A stretch of 64,000 nt of DNA from the NCBI RefSeq assembly GCF_025399195.1, contig NW_026252141.1, positions 1-64,000 on the forward strand. The letters are read 5' to 3'. Made by a program: the position numbers and the translations under genes. This stretch comes from Umbelopsis ramanniana AG (lineage: Eukaryota > Mucoromycota > Umbelopsidomycetes > Umbelopsidales > Umbelopsidaceae). This document shows, one piece after another, positions 11,371 to 23,145 of the stretch; position 1 is the first letter of the stretch, and the number at the start of each line of letters is the position of its first letter. Below the pieces are notes generated by a model. The model was not told the DNA's origin. It made no database searches and saw only the letters and a list, made by a program, of their open reading frames with translations.

Positions 11371-11979
11371 ATAGAATTTTTCAGCAAAAGAATCCAATAA
11401 CAACCTGTTTACATATGGAGTATCTGATGGATTGTGAAAGTGCAATTAAATTAATGTAACTACAAGAATCATGACCACGCTTTGATATCGATTACGATTG
11501 TTCTAGCTGCAGCGCCATAGGATGTGCGCTCCACACATGTACAAGTGCTTAAAAGGTTGTGGCTGGCATATCAATAGTTTTTACAGATGGAAAAGGAGAT
11601 AGGCTGCATTAACGCGATGGTGATAGTGAGATCAATTTGCAAAACGAGAACAGCCGCTACAACAACCATCCAAGTGGTAAAGATGATGGTTGATTGTACA
11701 CGGTATAGTGAACAGTACGGAGATTTTAGAAAGAAAGTTATAGTACCAGCGCATGAGAGAGCATAATTAGAGAAGCAATGAATCATCAAAACAAGCCACG
11801 TATATATAACGGTAAGGCTTCCCTAAACAATGAATTATACAGTTAGGGTAGGGCATCTATGATAAAGATCGACCACTTGCCAAAAGCTTCTTAAGAAACT
11901 TCCGAGGCCAACTTCAACATGTACTATCAAAAAAGTTTCCATATTTTATTGTTTGTGAAATCGATCATATAGAAGTAGT
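11371..11979. other. Convergent 3' region COX5 / GH79
   Basis: 609 bp between two stops. AT-rich; holds the 3' untranslated regions and polyadenylation signals. A TTAGGGTAGGG stretch at 11843-11853 is noted but isolated. Short ORFs here lack family features. Confidence 0.5.
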
Positions 11980-13725
11980 TCAATGGAGGGAAACTAGTAC
12001 GATGGAGGTAGCCGAAATGTTGATCTGGCCATCCTTAACAACCTCTTGAACCACTCTTCCAGAAGGAAATCCAGATTCGGTTGCATAGCTTTGACCAGCC
12101 CATGTCAATCCCTGCGCAATGTCAGCATGCGGTACGTAGAGGGTTTTGTAAGTTGCCTTGGTATGCTTGGTAATTCCTTGAAGCTGAACGGTGATCACGG
12201 GGCGGCTTCCTGTGCTGGCATAGACCCATGGTTGAGAGTTGATGATAACGATGCGCACCAACTTTCCTTTCTCCCATATACCGTACGATGCGATGTAGTC
12301 TGAAGCAGCTGGGAGTTCCGCAATACGGCTCTTTCCGGAATTTCCAATGGCTTCGGCTACGACAAGGAATGCATGGTACTGAGGTTGAACTTGAGGTCGA
12401 GCAGTGGTGCTATTTCCAATAACAACATTACCAACCGGTTCAAAGATGTTGTACACAGCTGGATAGTACGCCTGATAGCCAGAAGCAATATTATTATGAT
12501 AATATGTGCGGCTAATGTTCAAAGTAGCGGCTTGCAATGAATAATCCGTGGCCCAAATAGCTGTTGCTCCAGTGTTCGAAGCATTAGTTGCACCACCATT
12601 ATAGAATGAATTTGTTTCACCCTTCAGTGGTTTCAATAAGTCCATTAGCGAGAGTAACAGCAACCCAAATCCTTCACCTTCATACCCGTACTCACCAAAA
12701 TGTATCGCAAGCCCTTGGAATTTGCATATGCTATATCAGACTTGAATGAAGCGAGCTTGGATCTTGAAAGTCCCTTATTCAAAAGAGTGCTGACTGTACC
12801 GGTAGCGCCGTCACCCATGTACATGTGCTGGGACACTGTGTTGATTCTAGCTCCGGTATCACCAGACAAAATACCTGTGTTAAGCAGACGGGTGATACTA
12901 AAGTTGCTTGCTGAATGTCCAGCAAAATCTCCCGCTTGAAACGCCGGACCTTGACCGGGAACCAACTTGACTGCTTGAGATATGTTTTTGGCAAATTCGG
13001 TCCATCTAAATGGAATTGTTAGTGTCAATTCTTTCGATCACATGCTTTACACCGATATAATACTCACTGCGATGCATACGAGTCCACGCCATTAAAGTAA
13101 AAGTCTGGCTCGTTACCAATTTCCAATAATTCCAGCTTAACAGAACCTTGGTTTCCGTGTGGAAAGGCGTTGAACAAAGCGGTTGCCTCGCCCAGTGTGT
13201 CGGTCAAATTATCAAATTTTAAATTAACACCATATGTAACCACTGTATTCTTTGGAAGATTTTCCGACAACTGGAAAAACTTTGGTCCCACATAAATTTG
13301 CATCTGCGTAGGATTAGGCACCGCTGCTGTACCTGCTGGGAGTCGTACGGCAATATCTACTGAAGAATCGAAATAGGTGCGATCCTGCGTATTACCGCCA
13401 ATTCTGAAAGACATTTGTTAGAGCATATTAGTCATCTAGTAAGAGAGCACGATTATCAAGCATTTGCTTACCGCATTGCCGGGGGCAGTCCAACCCGTTG
13501 GACAATGTTTTGTATAACATTATGAGTAAATTGATTGGGGTGTCCGAGTTCACCAGCATAGTATTCCAGACTTTGAAACTCTAAACTCATTGAGCACAGT
13601 CGCTGATCCAGGAGAGTGGAATTGGCCGGCTGCGTGGTTGGTAGTGATATGCTTACATTTTGACCCGCTACCAACGCAAGTGAGGCAAGACCAATAATAC
13701 CGATCGTAAAAGTCCAAGGAGCCAT
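11980..13725 (-). CDS. Secreted glycoside hydrolase family 79 (beta-glucuronidase-like)
   Basis: Retaining beta-glycosidase of family GH79; fungal members cleave glucuronic acid or 4-O-methyl-glucuronic acid from polysaccharides and arabinogalactan. Exons 13725-13472, 13403-13068, 13005-12696 and 12621-11980 give 513 aa. A signal peptide is clear (MAPWTFTIGIIGLASLALVA). The (beta/alpha)8 barrel carries the acid/base motif EIGNEPDF near residue 180, and the nucleophile motif GETNS at 301-305 is re-formed exactly by the last splice. A C-terminal beta domain follows. Several Asn-X-Ser/Thr sites agree with secretion. The start was chosen because it begins the signal peptide; an upstream in-frame ATG at 13761 is less likely. 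Exact substrate is uncertain. Confidence 0.88.
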
Positions 13726-14645
13726 ATTCAAGACTTGTAGATATCCGAGGGGACAAACCACTATACGTTGGGTAGACCATTATATACTGCAGGGACAAGA
13801 CGGTTGGTGCTACCTGGCTAAACCTTTCTATCATGTAGTGGTAACAGTGAGATACCTTCAAAAGGCTTGGTGTTCTCGGGCGATTATCCCCACATTTGTA
13901 ATTTCGATGTATGTTTTGTGTTACGATGCATTAATGTTCTCACTGACTGCTTGTATACCTTCCCGTCGACCAGTGAAACAGCTTGTATGCTTCTTTGTGT
14001 TCAAGGGACTTTTTTCCTTAAAAAGTTTTTGTTCTATAATGGGAAACTACCGAGCTTTAAAGTAGCAAGACTTTATATTAACTTCTAATGATGTGGAGAC
14101 TTTGCTGCAGCGGATTTTGCAAGCGGTCTTCCCCACGCCAAACGTGGTTTGATTCTAAGATTCCGCCGTCAGACTATGCCAGAGCACTTCTAATTAGATC
14201 GAAACACCAGATGACTTCCTCATATGCAGGCGCCATCGCATCGGTTTCATTCGCTTCAAAATAGCTATAGAGGATGAAAGAGAATATGTGCTGTTCATCG
14301 GAATGAATGAACTTTAATATAATCAAAGATCGCAAGCAAGTTCTAGTTCCATGATTCATCACTTTAGTCACTGCTACGTAGTTTCTTTCCTTGACTTTCC
14401 TTCATCAGTAAACAGAGGACACTGCTACCAGGCGTCGCATCACGCTATATGATTATGACAGATTGCAAGTTGCCACTAGAGCTTGATTCTTGATCGATTT
14501 CACTTTGAATCAACTAAAAATTGAGCAAGTTCCGTTTAAGTACGGGCTATGGCAACAAAAATATTGTGGCTATGCACACCATGTTATTGCAACCTGTAGC
14601 TTAAAAAGAAAATACAGGAAAAAAATAAATAAAATATTAAAAATG
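13726..14645. other. Intergenic region, GH79 promoter and tRNA flank
   Basis: AT-rich, with no credible gene. ORFs here lack ATG starts or family features. The GH79 promoter must lie in its left part. Confidence 0.5.
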
Positions 14646-14718
14646 TGGAGAAGCCCGGCATCGATCCGGGTGCCTCTCGCATGCTAAGCGAGCGCTCTAC
14701 CATTTGAGCTACATCCCC
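14646..14718 (-). tRNA. tRNA-Ala (anticodon AGC)
   Basis: A 73-nt minus-strand cloverleaf. The acceptor begins GGGGATG and the D-arm region contains the A box TAGCTCAAATGGTAGAGC. The anticodon stem CTCGC/GCGAG encloses TTAGCAT, so the anticodon is AGC. The T arm CCCGG-ATCGATG-CCGGG holds the B box, and the discriminator is A. No intron. A run of five T follows a few bases after the 3' end (14643-14639), the expected RNA polymerase III terminator. The acceptor stem has one U-U mismatch (positions 6 and 67) and a G-U pair. Confidence 0.95.
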
Positions 14719-15826
14719 ATTTGGTTAGCAGTTTCCTTTTATAGTCAAGTAATTCTGAAGAACAATATCATTCTTTAAACGATGCAAATATTACTGTCTA
14801 AAACGCTGATGCTTTACTTCTAGAGTCTCTATATCAGCATTAAGTAATATTACTTATTGTAATTCTAATTTCAGATACTTATTTGTCTAATTTTGATGAG
14901 AAAAACACTACCATTTGCTATTTCGAAAATTTTTACTAAAAATGAAAAAAGTATCACCAAAGAGAAATGAAATTGTAGCAAGGGAATGATTGAATTTAAT
15001 GAAAATAAACTACGTGATAGGCTAAAATTTTTGAAGGCGTTCAATTTCGTTCTTCACAACAGAAATGCGTCTGCTATACTGGTTCATCATTGAAATAAAC
15101 CGTCCCACTAAAAACAGTAGTCTCCGACGTGCAACTTCAGACTGAAAAACGTTTGAAATCGGGCACAAAGATTGCCATTGACGTTTCAATATATTCCGCA
15201 ACATGATATGCTTTTCTGGCATATGAGCGTAGAATTTACGCTTATATCTTGATTTCAAACGGCACCATAATAACCAATTAAATTATATGCAGAAGAGCCA
15301 CAATAATTATACCTATTTGTGAGAAATAAGGTACGAGAGAATGCTTTTTGACTCTTTTAGTTTAGAAAAAGGAGTAAAACATTATGCAAGCCAAAGGAGA
15401 GCCAGGTCATGATTATCTTGTGCGAAGTTTAGTAGAATGCTTAATAACAGTATTACAGAACTAATTGCCAAAATGTGATCGCTGCCGTAATATAGCTAAG
15501 GGGCGCTTATACAACCGGTACAGTGAGAACAGAAAATAATAAAAATAATATTGTTAATAATGTAAAATCCAAAGAAGAAATTGGGATACATATTATGCTT
15601 GCTCAAGAATGCTCCTTGCTCCACAAAATCTTGTAAATTTATGATTGGCTTATAATAATTTAAAGTAGAAATTGATTGGTTGAGCAAACACACACAGTCT
15701 CAAACAATTGGCTCAAATTTGATGCCAAGCATACAACTGATTCGTCACAAGCATTGCGATATAATACCGACTTTAGCCCAACGTGGCTAACTGTTACCCA
15801 ATCTTTTACCATCTGCTAGTAAATAG
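14719..15826. other. AT-rich intergenic region upstream of SEC18
   Basis: 1.1 kb without a recognisable gene. A basic, helical minus-strand ORF at 15022-15258 has no ATG at its listed start and no family match, so I do not call it. The SEC18 promoter is presumably in the right part. Confidence 0.5.
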
Positions 15827-18825
15827 ATGAACGATCCCTACCGTACACAATCTCCATACGGGGGTACCAACAGAGGTCAATCGCCTCCAGGCTATCAATC
15901 CTCACCACAGCGACAGCAAAAAGCTGTCATGAAAGTCGGACAATGTCCAAATCCAGATGCAGCTCTGTCCAATTATCTGTTTGTAGCTCCTGGCCAATTC
16001 GATCCTAAAGAGCATTACCTACTGGTCAATGATCAATATGTTTTTACCTTGGTGTAAGTCCTCTTTTTCTCGGATTTTTAACAGACACCCGTCAATAACC
16101 TTTCGTTCTTTGCTAGCGCTGATGAAACGCTACCCAAAGGAATCATTGGCACAAACTTGATGCATAGGAGATGGGCTCAGTTCTCTCTGAAGCAAGATGT
16201 ATATGTTCGACCATACGACCCTTTCCAGGCTGGATATGACATATATCTGTCTGCGATGCAAATCGAAGTCGGCTTCTTCAAGAAGTCATCTCAAGTTGAC
16301 ACAGAAATGAATGCAGAAGATATGGCTCAAGTCTTCTCCAACGTGAGTACATAACATAGATGCTTACGATGACGAATGAGTATGTATCTGACTTACCTTT
16401 TTGGGTGAACAGCTCTTTAAAAATCAAATATTCTCGTACGGTCAACTCATTGCCTTTGAATTCAATGGTGTTACTCTCGCATGTCGGGTGACAGGACTAG
16501 AGGTGGTTGAACTCAGTGCCCTCAAGAAAGGATTCCGGGGCGAAGTGGATGCTAAGAATGACGAATTTCAAACCGCTGCAGAAAGAGGAGTTTTAGTTCC
16601 GCAAACCACAATCCAGTTTAATCGAGATCCCGACTCACCTATTCGTATTAAGGATAATAAGCGATTACAACGAGCAAAACCACTCATTCGAACAGACTTC
16701 AAGTTCGAAGACATGGGAATTGGAGGTTTGGACTCTGAGTTTAGTGCTATCTTCAGACGTGCCTTCGCTTCTCGTATTTTCCCTCCTGCTATTATCGATA
16801 AACTCGGTATTCAGCACGTCAAGGGTATTATTCTCTACGGACCTCCTGGAACCGGAAAAACATTGATGGCTCGCCAGATTGGAAAAATGTTGAATGCCAA
16901 AGAACCTAAAATTGTCAGTGGTCCCGAAATTCTGAGCAAGATGGTTGGTGAGAGTGAACAAAACGTTCGAAAACTGTTCGTTGATGCCGAAAAGGAATTT
17001 AAAGAAAAGGGAGAAGAATCCAGCCTCCACATCATTATTTGCGATGAAATAGACGCTATCTGCAAGCAGCGTGGCAGCAGAAATGACGGTACTGGTGTTG
17101 GTGACTCTATTGTCAATCAGTTCCTTGCCAAGGTACGTTCTTTGACATTTACGATCAGCAACGAAGTGACATGTATAATAACCACTCGAGCAGATGGATG
17201 GTGTCGAACAACTGAATAACATCTTGATGATCGGTATGACTAACCGCTTGGACATGCTTGATGATGCCTTACTCCGTCCAGGTAAATTATGCGTCTTCAA
17301 AATGGGAAAAGAGAGCGTATCAAAGTCTGACAATAAGTAATGATTTGTAGGCCGTTTTGAGGTGCATATGGAAATTGGACTCCCAGATGATGCTGGTAGA
17401 GAACAAATTTGGAAAATTCATACAGCAAAGGTAAATGATCCGGTTTATTGAGTTATTTAACATGAAAGTTTTTTTGGGCTGACATACATGAAGATGCGAG
17501 AAAACAACATTTTGGATCCTGCAGTTCATTTGAACGAGATGGCTGGCATGACGAAAAATTATACTGGTGCCGAAATTGCTGGTGTTGTTAAAGCAGCCTC
17601 GTCCTATGCCTTCAGTCGTCATATCAAGGTGAGTCATCAATATTTTTCATAATGGATACATTAGTTCGGTGCTGGCTATCATTTTGCATCCTAACATAGT
17701 GTGCGTTTACACGCTGTTCCGTTTATTGTATAGGTTGGATCTGTCGCTGGAGTTGCACCCGATGTCGAAGATATGACTATACAGCTGGAAGATTTCAAGG
17801 CAGCCTTGGATGAAGTTCCACCAGCCTTCGGTGTATCCGAAAACGAATTACAACAATGTGTTCAGAACCATGTGTTGAACTTTGATGATGGTGTCGAGGT
17901 CAGTGTGCCATAATTGACCTATTAAAATGAGTGTCCAAGTCATTAACGCTATTGCCTTATAAGACCATTCTGACAGACGGAAATCTGTTCGTTGAGCAAG
18001 TCAGAAACTCAACCAGAACACAGGTTGTCAGTATCTTATTACATGGTGCTGCTAATTCCGGAAAGACCGCTCTTGCCGCTACTATTGCCATGAAGAGTCA
18101 ATTCCCATTCATCAAGCTAATTTCACCTGAGGCTATGATTGGATTTTCTGAATCAAACAAAATCAACCATATCAACAAGATATTTAACGACGCCTACAAG
18201 TCGCCACTCAGTGTCATTGTTCTGGATAACATTGAAAGAATTATGGGTATGTGATGATCGCATCAAGTTATTATGAGAATGCTCAATGTACTAATAGGTC
18301 GTGTTAGAATGGATTGATATTGGTCCACGATTTTCCAACGGTGTCTTGCAGGCGTTACTTGTCCTTCTGAAGCGAAAGCCCCCGAAGGATAGACGTCTGC
18401 TTATTATCGCTACGACTAGTCAGCGTGGCATGTTGAGCAGCATGCAATTGGATGATGCCTTTGATAGTGAATTCAAGGTCCCAATGATTTCCAGAGTTGA
18501 AACCGTCGGCTTCGTCCTCGAGGTGAGTCCTAGTTTCTGATACTGCTATGAACATGTTTTCCTGTTGCAGTGAATGTTGACATATACTCTTCTTTGAATT
18601 TAGCAACTCAATATGTTCAGCGATGAAGAGAGAGAATATGCACTTCAACGACTTCACAAGAAGAATTTGGATGGCCGCTTTGAGATTGGTATTAAGAAGT
18701 TGTTGATGATCGTTGAAGTTGCCTCACAAAGCACCAACAAGGTTGAAAAGTTTGTCCAAGCGATATCTGCCACTCAGGTTCCTGGACTTGGTGCCGATAA
18801 TGCTGCCTTCCAAAGATATACGTAG
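15827..18825 (+). CDS. SEC18: Vesicle-fusing ATPase Sec18/NSF
   Basis: AAA+ ATPase that, with alpha-SNAP/Sec17, disassembles SNARE complexes after membrane fusion. Ten exons close in frame: 15827-16053, 16117-16342, 16413-17132, 17194-17281, 17351-17430, 17494-17628, 17734-17898, 17964-18246, 18308-18522, 18604-18825, giving 786 aa. Residues 1-35 are a Gln/Ser/Pro-rich leader. The N domain (~36-235) is followed by D1 with Walker A GPPGTGKT (~294) and Walker [10 protein letters not shown]2 has Walker A GAANSGKT (~575) and a Walker B with Asn for the second acid (VLDNIER), in keeping with D2 being mainly structural. NSF signatures SPLSVIV and IGPRFSN are present. The Qc-SNARE VAM7, a potential substrate component, is encoded further right. 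Confidence 0.96.
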
Positions 18826-19075
18826 ATTTCTTGTATACTACTTCGAATGGTTCATATATAGAGATATCCTGAACTTGAAGATACCGCATTTAATGCAGCT
18901 TTTATACTTACACACATTTTTAGAGAGGATGTGAATTGTTGCCTCACACTCTATAAAGCTCATAGCTTGCATTAATGGGGTGATGAGCGAATATGTAAAA
19001 AAAAAATTTAGTGACTTCCACAATACGCTTTCTTACTTCACTTTCATCCTCCAAAATAAAGCATCCCTTTTTACC

Positions 19076-22000
19076 ATGAACTATACTCGATACACAAGTG
19101 ATGAATCGCATGTCATGACCGCACATGATCCAACCTCAGACCATACTATTTCACCTAACGAAGCAGAAGGTGTATGTACTAGTATTGATCTCATCAAGCA
19201 TCTCACTATCTGTAGTCTAACATCAAAAGGGGCATACGTGAAAATCAGGTAATATATGCGCTCCATATAGCTCGAAATGCTATTGGCGCTGTATTCTATG
19301 ATGGTGGAAGCAGAACTCTCAGCATCATGGAAGATGTACCTCAGACTGAATTGAAGTCGGATATCGAACAATGTGAGTGATTGGCATCTATCTTACATAT
19401 ATACGCCACTGGCTCATCGGGAGAGACCAGTATTATGTCAATGCAATGTGAAGGAGGTGTTAATATCTGCTGCGGACTCGGCTATGAGTGCGGATATGAT
19501 TAAACAGATGGGTAGCGTATAGTCATTTTCATCAAGTCATAACAAACAAATGTACATACCAAATTAACCATACTCTCTATATAGGCTACCAAGTCAAAGA
19601 ACTGCCGTCGAGGTATTTCTGTATTGCGAAAGGAAAAGTTGCAATGGAAGATTTGGTTGCTTCTCATCATCAGGAGGGAATGCGACAGAATACATTGGGT
19701 GCTATTCCTGTAGAAGAAGGACAGTCGGTACGATTTCTTACGCATGCACAGTTCAAGTTATGATGATAGTTCTGACGTACTTGAGCCAGCTGGCTTGTAC
19801 CAATGCAATACTTTCCTATATTCGTCAACGCAGCGATCCAGACGCGACGGATCCTTATCTGTACAATCAGACTCTTCCCTTAGTTCTGGAGATATTCTCA
19901 ATGTCAGTACACTGTTTTTCGTAAGCAATCTTGTATGCTAACTTATTCTTCCTAGGAAAAACATCATGAAGATCAGCAATGGAGTGCTCCAGTAAGTATC
20001 ACGTTAACAACATTTTTTTTTTTTCGCAAGGTCTATCTTGAAACTGAACGCTCTACTTCGTTCGAGATCCCTAGGTGTCTTTAGGCGAGATTCGCACCCT
20101 AGTGTACATCAACCTAAAGTTAGAGGAGGATTTTCACTGTTTGGTAATTACAAAAGCAAAATCGGCACGTTAGCGGAAGATATTAATGATTGAAGGATTA
20201 GGAATTATGAACTATACACTGACGGCAATGGGAGCAAAGAAGTTGCGACAATGGTTTTGCCTACCCACCTATGACATTGATATTCTAGAGGAAAGACAGA
20301 ATGCCGTGGCATACTTTATTGAAGCAGAAAATTTGCTTATTCGCGATCAATTCCGGGCTTGCCTAAAGTTGATGAACAACGTCGAATTTACGGTCGGAAG
20401 AATGAAGACTTCTAGTAATTTAAGCGACTGGCGACATCTTCTAAGAGTTAAGCTATTGTCAAAAAATTCTTTTTTGAAACGGGTTCATTAACAATGTTCC
20501 TCTAGTTTGCAATAGGTGCCAAAAAGCTTCACTATTTGGCGCAAAACGTCACAGTTGACTTGGAAGTTGTTCGAAAGGTAAGCATTGATACTTTACACCA
20601 AATTATTTTAATAAGAATGTAAGCTAAAAGTCAACAGATAACATCAGCCATTGATCTAAGGGTGTTAGAAGCAACAGCTATATCCATAGAGAACACAGTA
20701 AGTAATTTCAAACCAAAGCGGGTTACCACAACACAAGTCGTTCTAAAGCAAGCAAGAAGATCGACTTCACCAACAGCCAAAAAGAAGGCACCATAGTCAT
20801 AAGATCAGGGATCGATGATGTGAGTTACTAATTAATTCTCTGCAATCGCCTGCTCATACAGAATTACTAAATCACTTGTAGTGGCTAGACGAAACGAAGA
20901 AGGCATATTGGGAACTAGGTGACTTGCTAGTGTGTATTCCCGCGTCTCAGGTTTGCATCTTGTCGTTAAACCGGGTAACTTAGTATGTAATATATGACAG
21001 CGCCAGGTGGCCGAGGAAATCAACAGTACCGTGCCTAGCTTTATAGCTGATGTATTGGATGTTGTCTACCTTCCTCAACTCGGTTATTTGATAACACTAC
21101 CAAAGAAAATTGACCCGTCTAGCCTTCATTCGGACGAGTTCCAATTTCAGGTAGTTAACATGGGGAGATTTTTATCAAAGGCGGTCAAAAATGAACTAAA
21201 ATAGCAATGCGCTTTCTTACAGTTTTCTGCAGAAGATACAAACTATTACAAAAATTCAAACACAAGAGGTGATGTACTTAGCATGCTACTTTCACTGCCG
21301 TAGGTCACTTCATTTAATACAGGATTTAGAGCTAGACAAATCAATAGGCGACATTCATGGAATAATAGTTGGTGGGTACCAAATTCGAATACCAAATTGG
21401 ATATCAAACAAACTAAGGATGGGAGAAAGATCGCGAAATAGAAATATCTCAACGATTAGCGGCCGAGCTATTAAAAAATGAAGATTTGCTACTGAAGATT
21501 TCGGCAGCATCTGCTGATTTAGATTGGTTAGCTTATATCTTTACGTTAAAAGGTGGTGCTATAAGGCTAACAAACAACAGTATACTTTCGTTTGCCATGT
21601 CTGCCGAGAAATATAACCACATACGACCAGAAATGACTACCGAGAATATTCTTATCATCAAAGACGGAAGGTTCGTGTCCTGTCATTGATTCAGCAACAA
21701 CTAACGCTAATAATACATTCGGACAATTCCAGGCATCCGCTGGAAGAGTTACTTATGGGTACTTTCATTCAAAATGATACATATTTAGGATGCTCAAAGT
21801 CGAGTACACACTCAGTACAGTCAAGCTACTGGTCAACTGAAAAGCAAGCGGTACATGATAATGGGATAAATGAAAACTATGTTTTGCTTCTTAGCGCACC
21901 TAATCAGTCCGGAAAAAGCGTATATCTCAAGCAGGTAAGCTATAGTTTGGAGCATGCAAAGGCTAGCATTTCCATGCTCACAGCTCTCAATAGGTCGCAT

Positions 22001-23027
22001 TGATCGTATATTTGGCGCACATTGGAAGGTAGAGCTATGAGCAGCCATGTGCAATTCCTCGTTAAGACAGCATATCAATTATTTTTCATAGCTTTGTTCC
22101 AGCAAGCAATGCACGGATAGGGCTTACTGACATGATTGTGACAAGAATGCAAACTTTGGAAACTGCTTCAAAGGTGAGGGTTTAATATGTGATTTAACAA
22201 TTGAATATTTACTAAGAGCAAGCATTTTGCAACAGGCTAAAAGCGCATTTCAAATTGATTTGCAAGAGATCTTGTTCTCTCTCCAGTACGCAACATCTAG
22301 AAGTCTGATATTGTTGGATGAGTTTGGAAAGGTACGTAAATAATATCAAATTAGATGATGGTTGCTTTATGGTCAATTCACAAAGTAGTAGGGAACAGGA
22401 TCCTGTGACGGAGCGGCACTACTATGCGCAGTACTCGAGTATTTCATAAATAAGCAAGATGGGTGTCCAAAAATCATAGCTGCAACTCATTTTCATGGTA
22501 TCTAATGTCAAACTTGAATTTTTATGGTGACATGCTAGACTACTCATACAATATCTTGTTGCAGAACTTATTGAAAGCGAGCTTTTAACACCATCCGTCC
22601 CAATTTCCTATTGTACAATGGATATGATTTGTGAAGAGAAGTTTTTAGATCATTGTAGGAATGCTGACGAGATCGAGAATTGGGCACCAACCTTTCTATA
22701 CCGAGTTATACCGGGGCGTCGTCATAATGGACGATCTCTTGCCATATGGTGTGCCAAAAATGCTTTGGTTCCACAAAGGACTCTTACTCGAGGTATGACA
22801 CTTTTTCAAAAGCGACTGATGTTTGAACAAAATAACGTAAACGCAATTGTATAGCTGCAGAAATACTGAGCGTCTTTCTCAAGCAAGGATTCTTACCGCA
22901 GGAAATGACGGCTTTCAAAAAACGAGAAATCAAGTATTGCGAGAATACAGTTCGGACCTTGGTGACTACCAATACGCGGGACACCAGCGCCGAAGTGTTG
23001 CGCCAGTTCATTCAGTCGCTGAATTAG
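19076..23027 (+). CDS. MSH5: Meiotic MutS homolog MSH5
   Basis: MutS-family protein that pairs with Msh4 as the MutSgamma clamp stabilising meiotic crossover intermediates; it lacks the mismatch-recognition domain. Many small exons; exon 1 is 19076-19171 and the second begins at 19249 (VIYALHIARN). The connector region GAVFYDGG...LSIMEDVP is MSH5-like. Core helices follow, for example MNYTLTAMGAKKLRQWFCLP around 20210. The ATPase domain has APNQSGKSVYLKQV, the segment IVYLAHIGSFVPASNARIG, the ABC-like stretch AKSAFQIDLQEI, Walker B LILLDEFGKGT and ATHFHEL. The first Walker A position, normally Gly, is Ala. It ends ...FIQSLN. The tandem neighbour WRNIP1 follows almost immediately. MSH4 is the next-best identity, but the connector and the segment after Walker A favour MSH5. 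Confidence 0.87.
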
Positions 23028-23145
23028 ACATTTCCCCAGTAGTTCTTACCATTAAGTCCAAATAAAAGTTCATGTCAGACACCAAGTCGATTTTGGGTAA
23101 GCTAATGTCAATTCTGTAATATGCCATTTTTTCTTTGTTCGGTAG

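Noticed and set aside
11843-11853. TTAGGGTAGGG as telomeric or subtelomeric sequence
   Set aside because: Single imperfect unit in a 3' intergenic region, not an array.
15022-15258. 78-aa basic ORF
   Set aside because: No ATG at its listed start, AT-rich surroundings, no recognisable domain or neighbouring exons.
16665-17333. 222-aa minus-strand ORF
   Set aside because: Lies antisense to SEC18 exons and introns, whose frame and motifs are unmistakable; no family features of its own.
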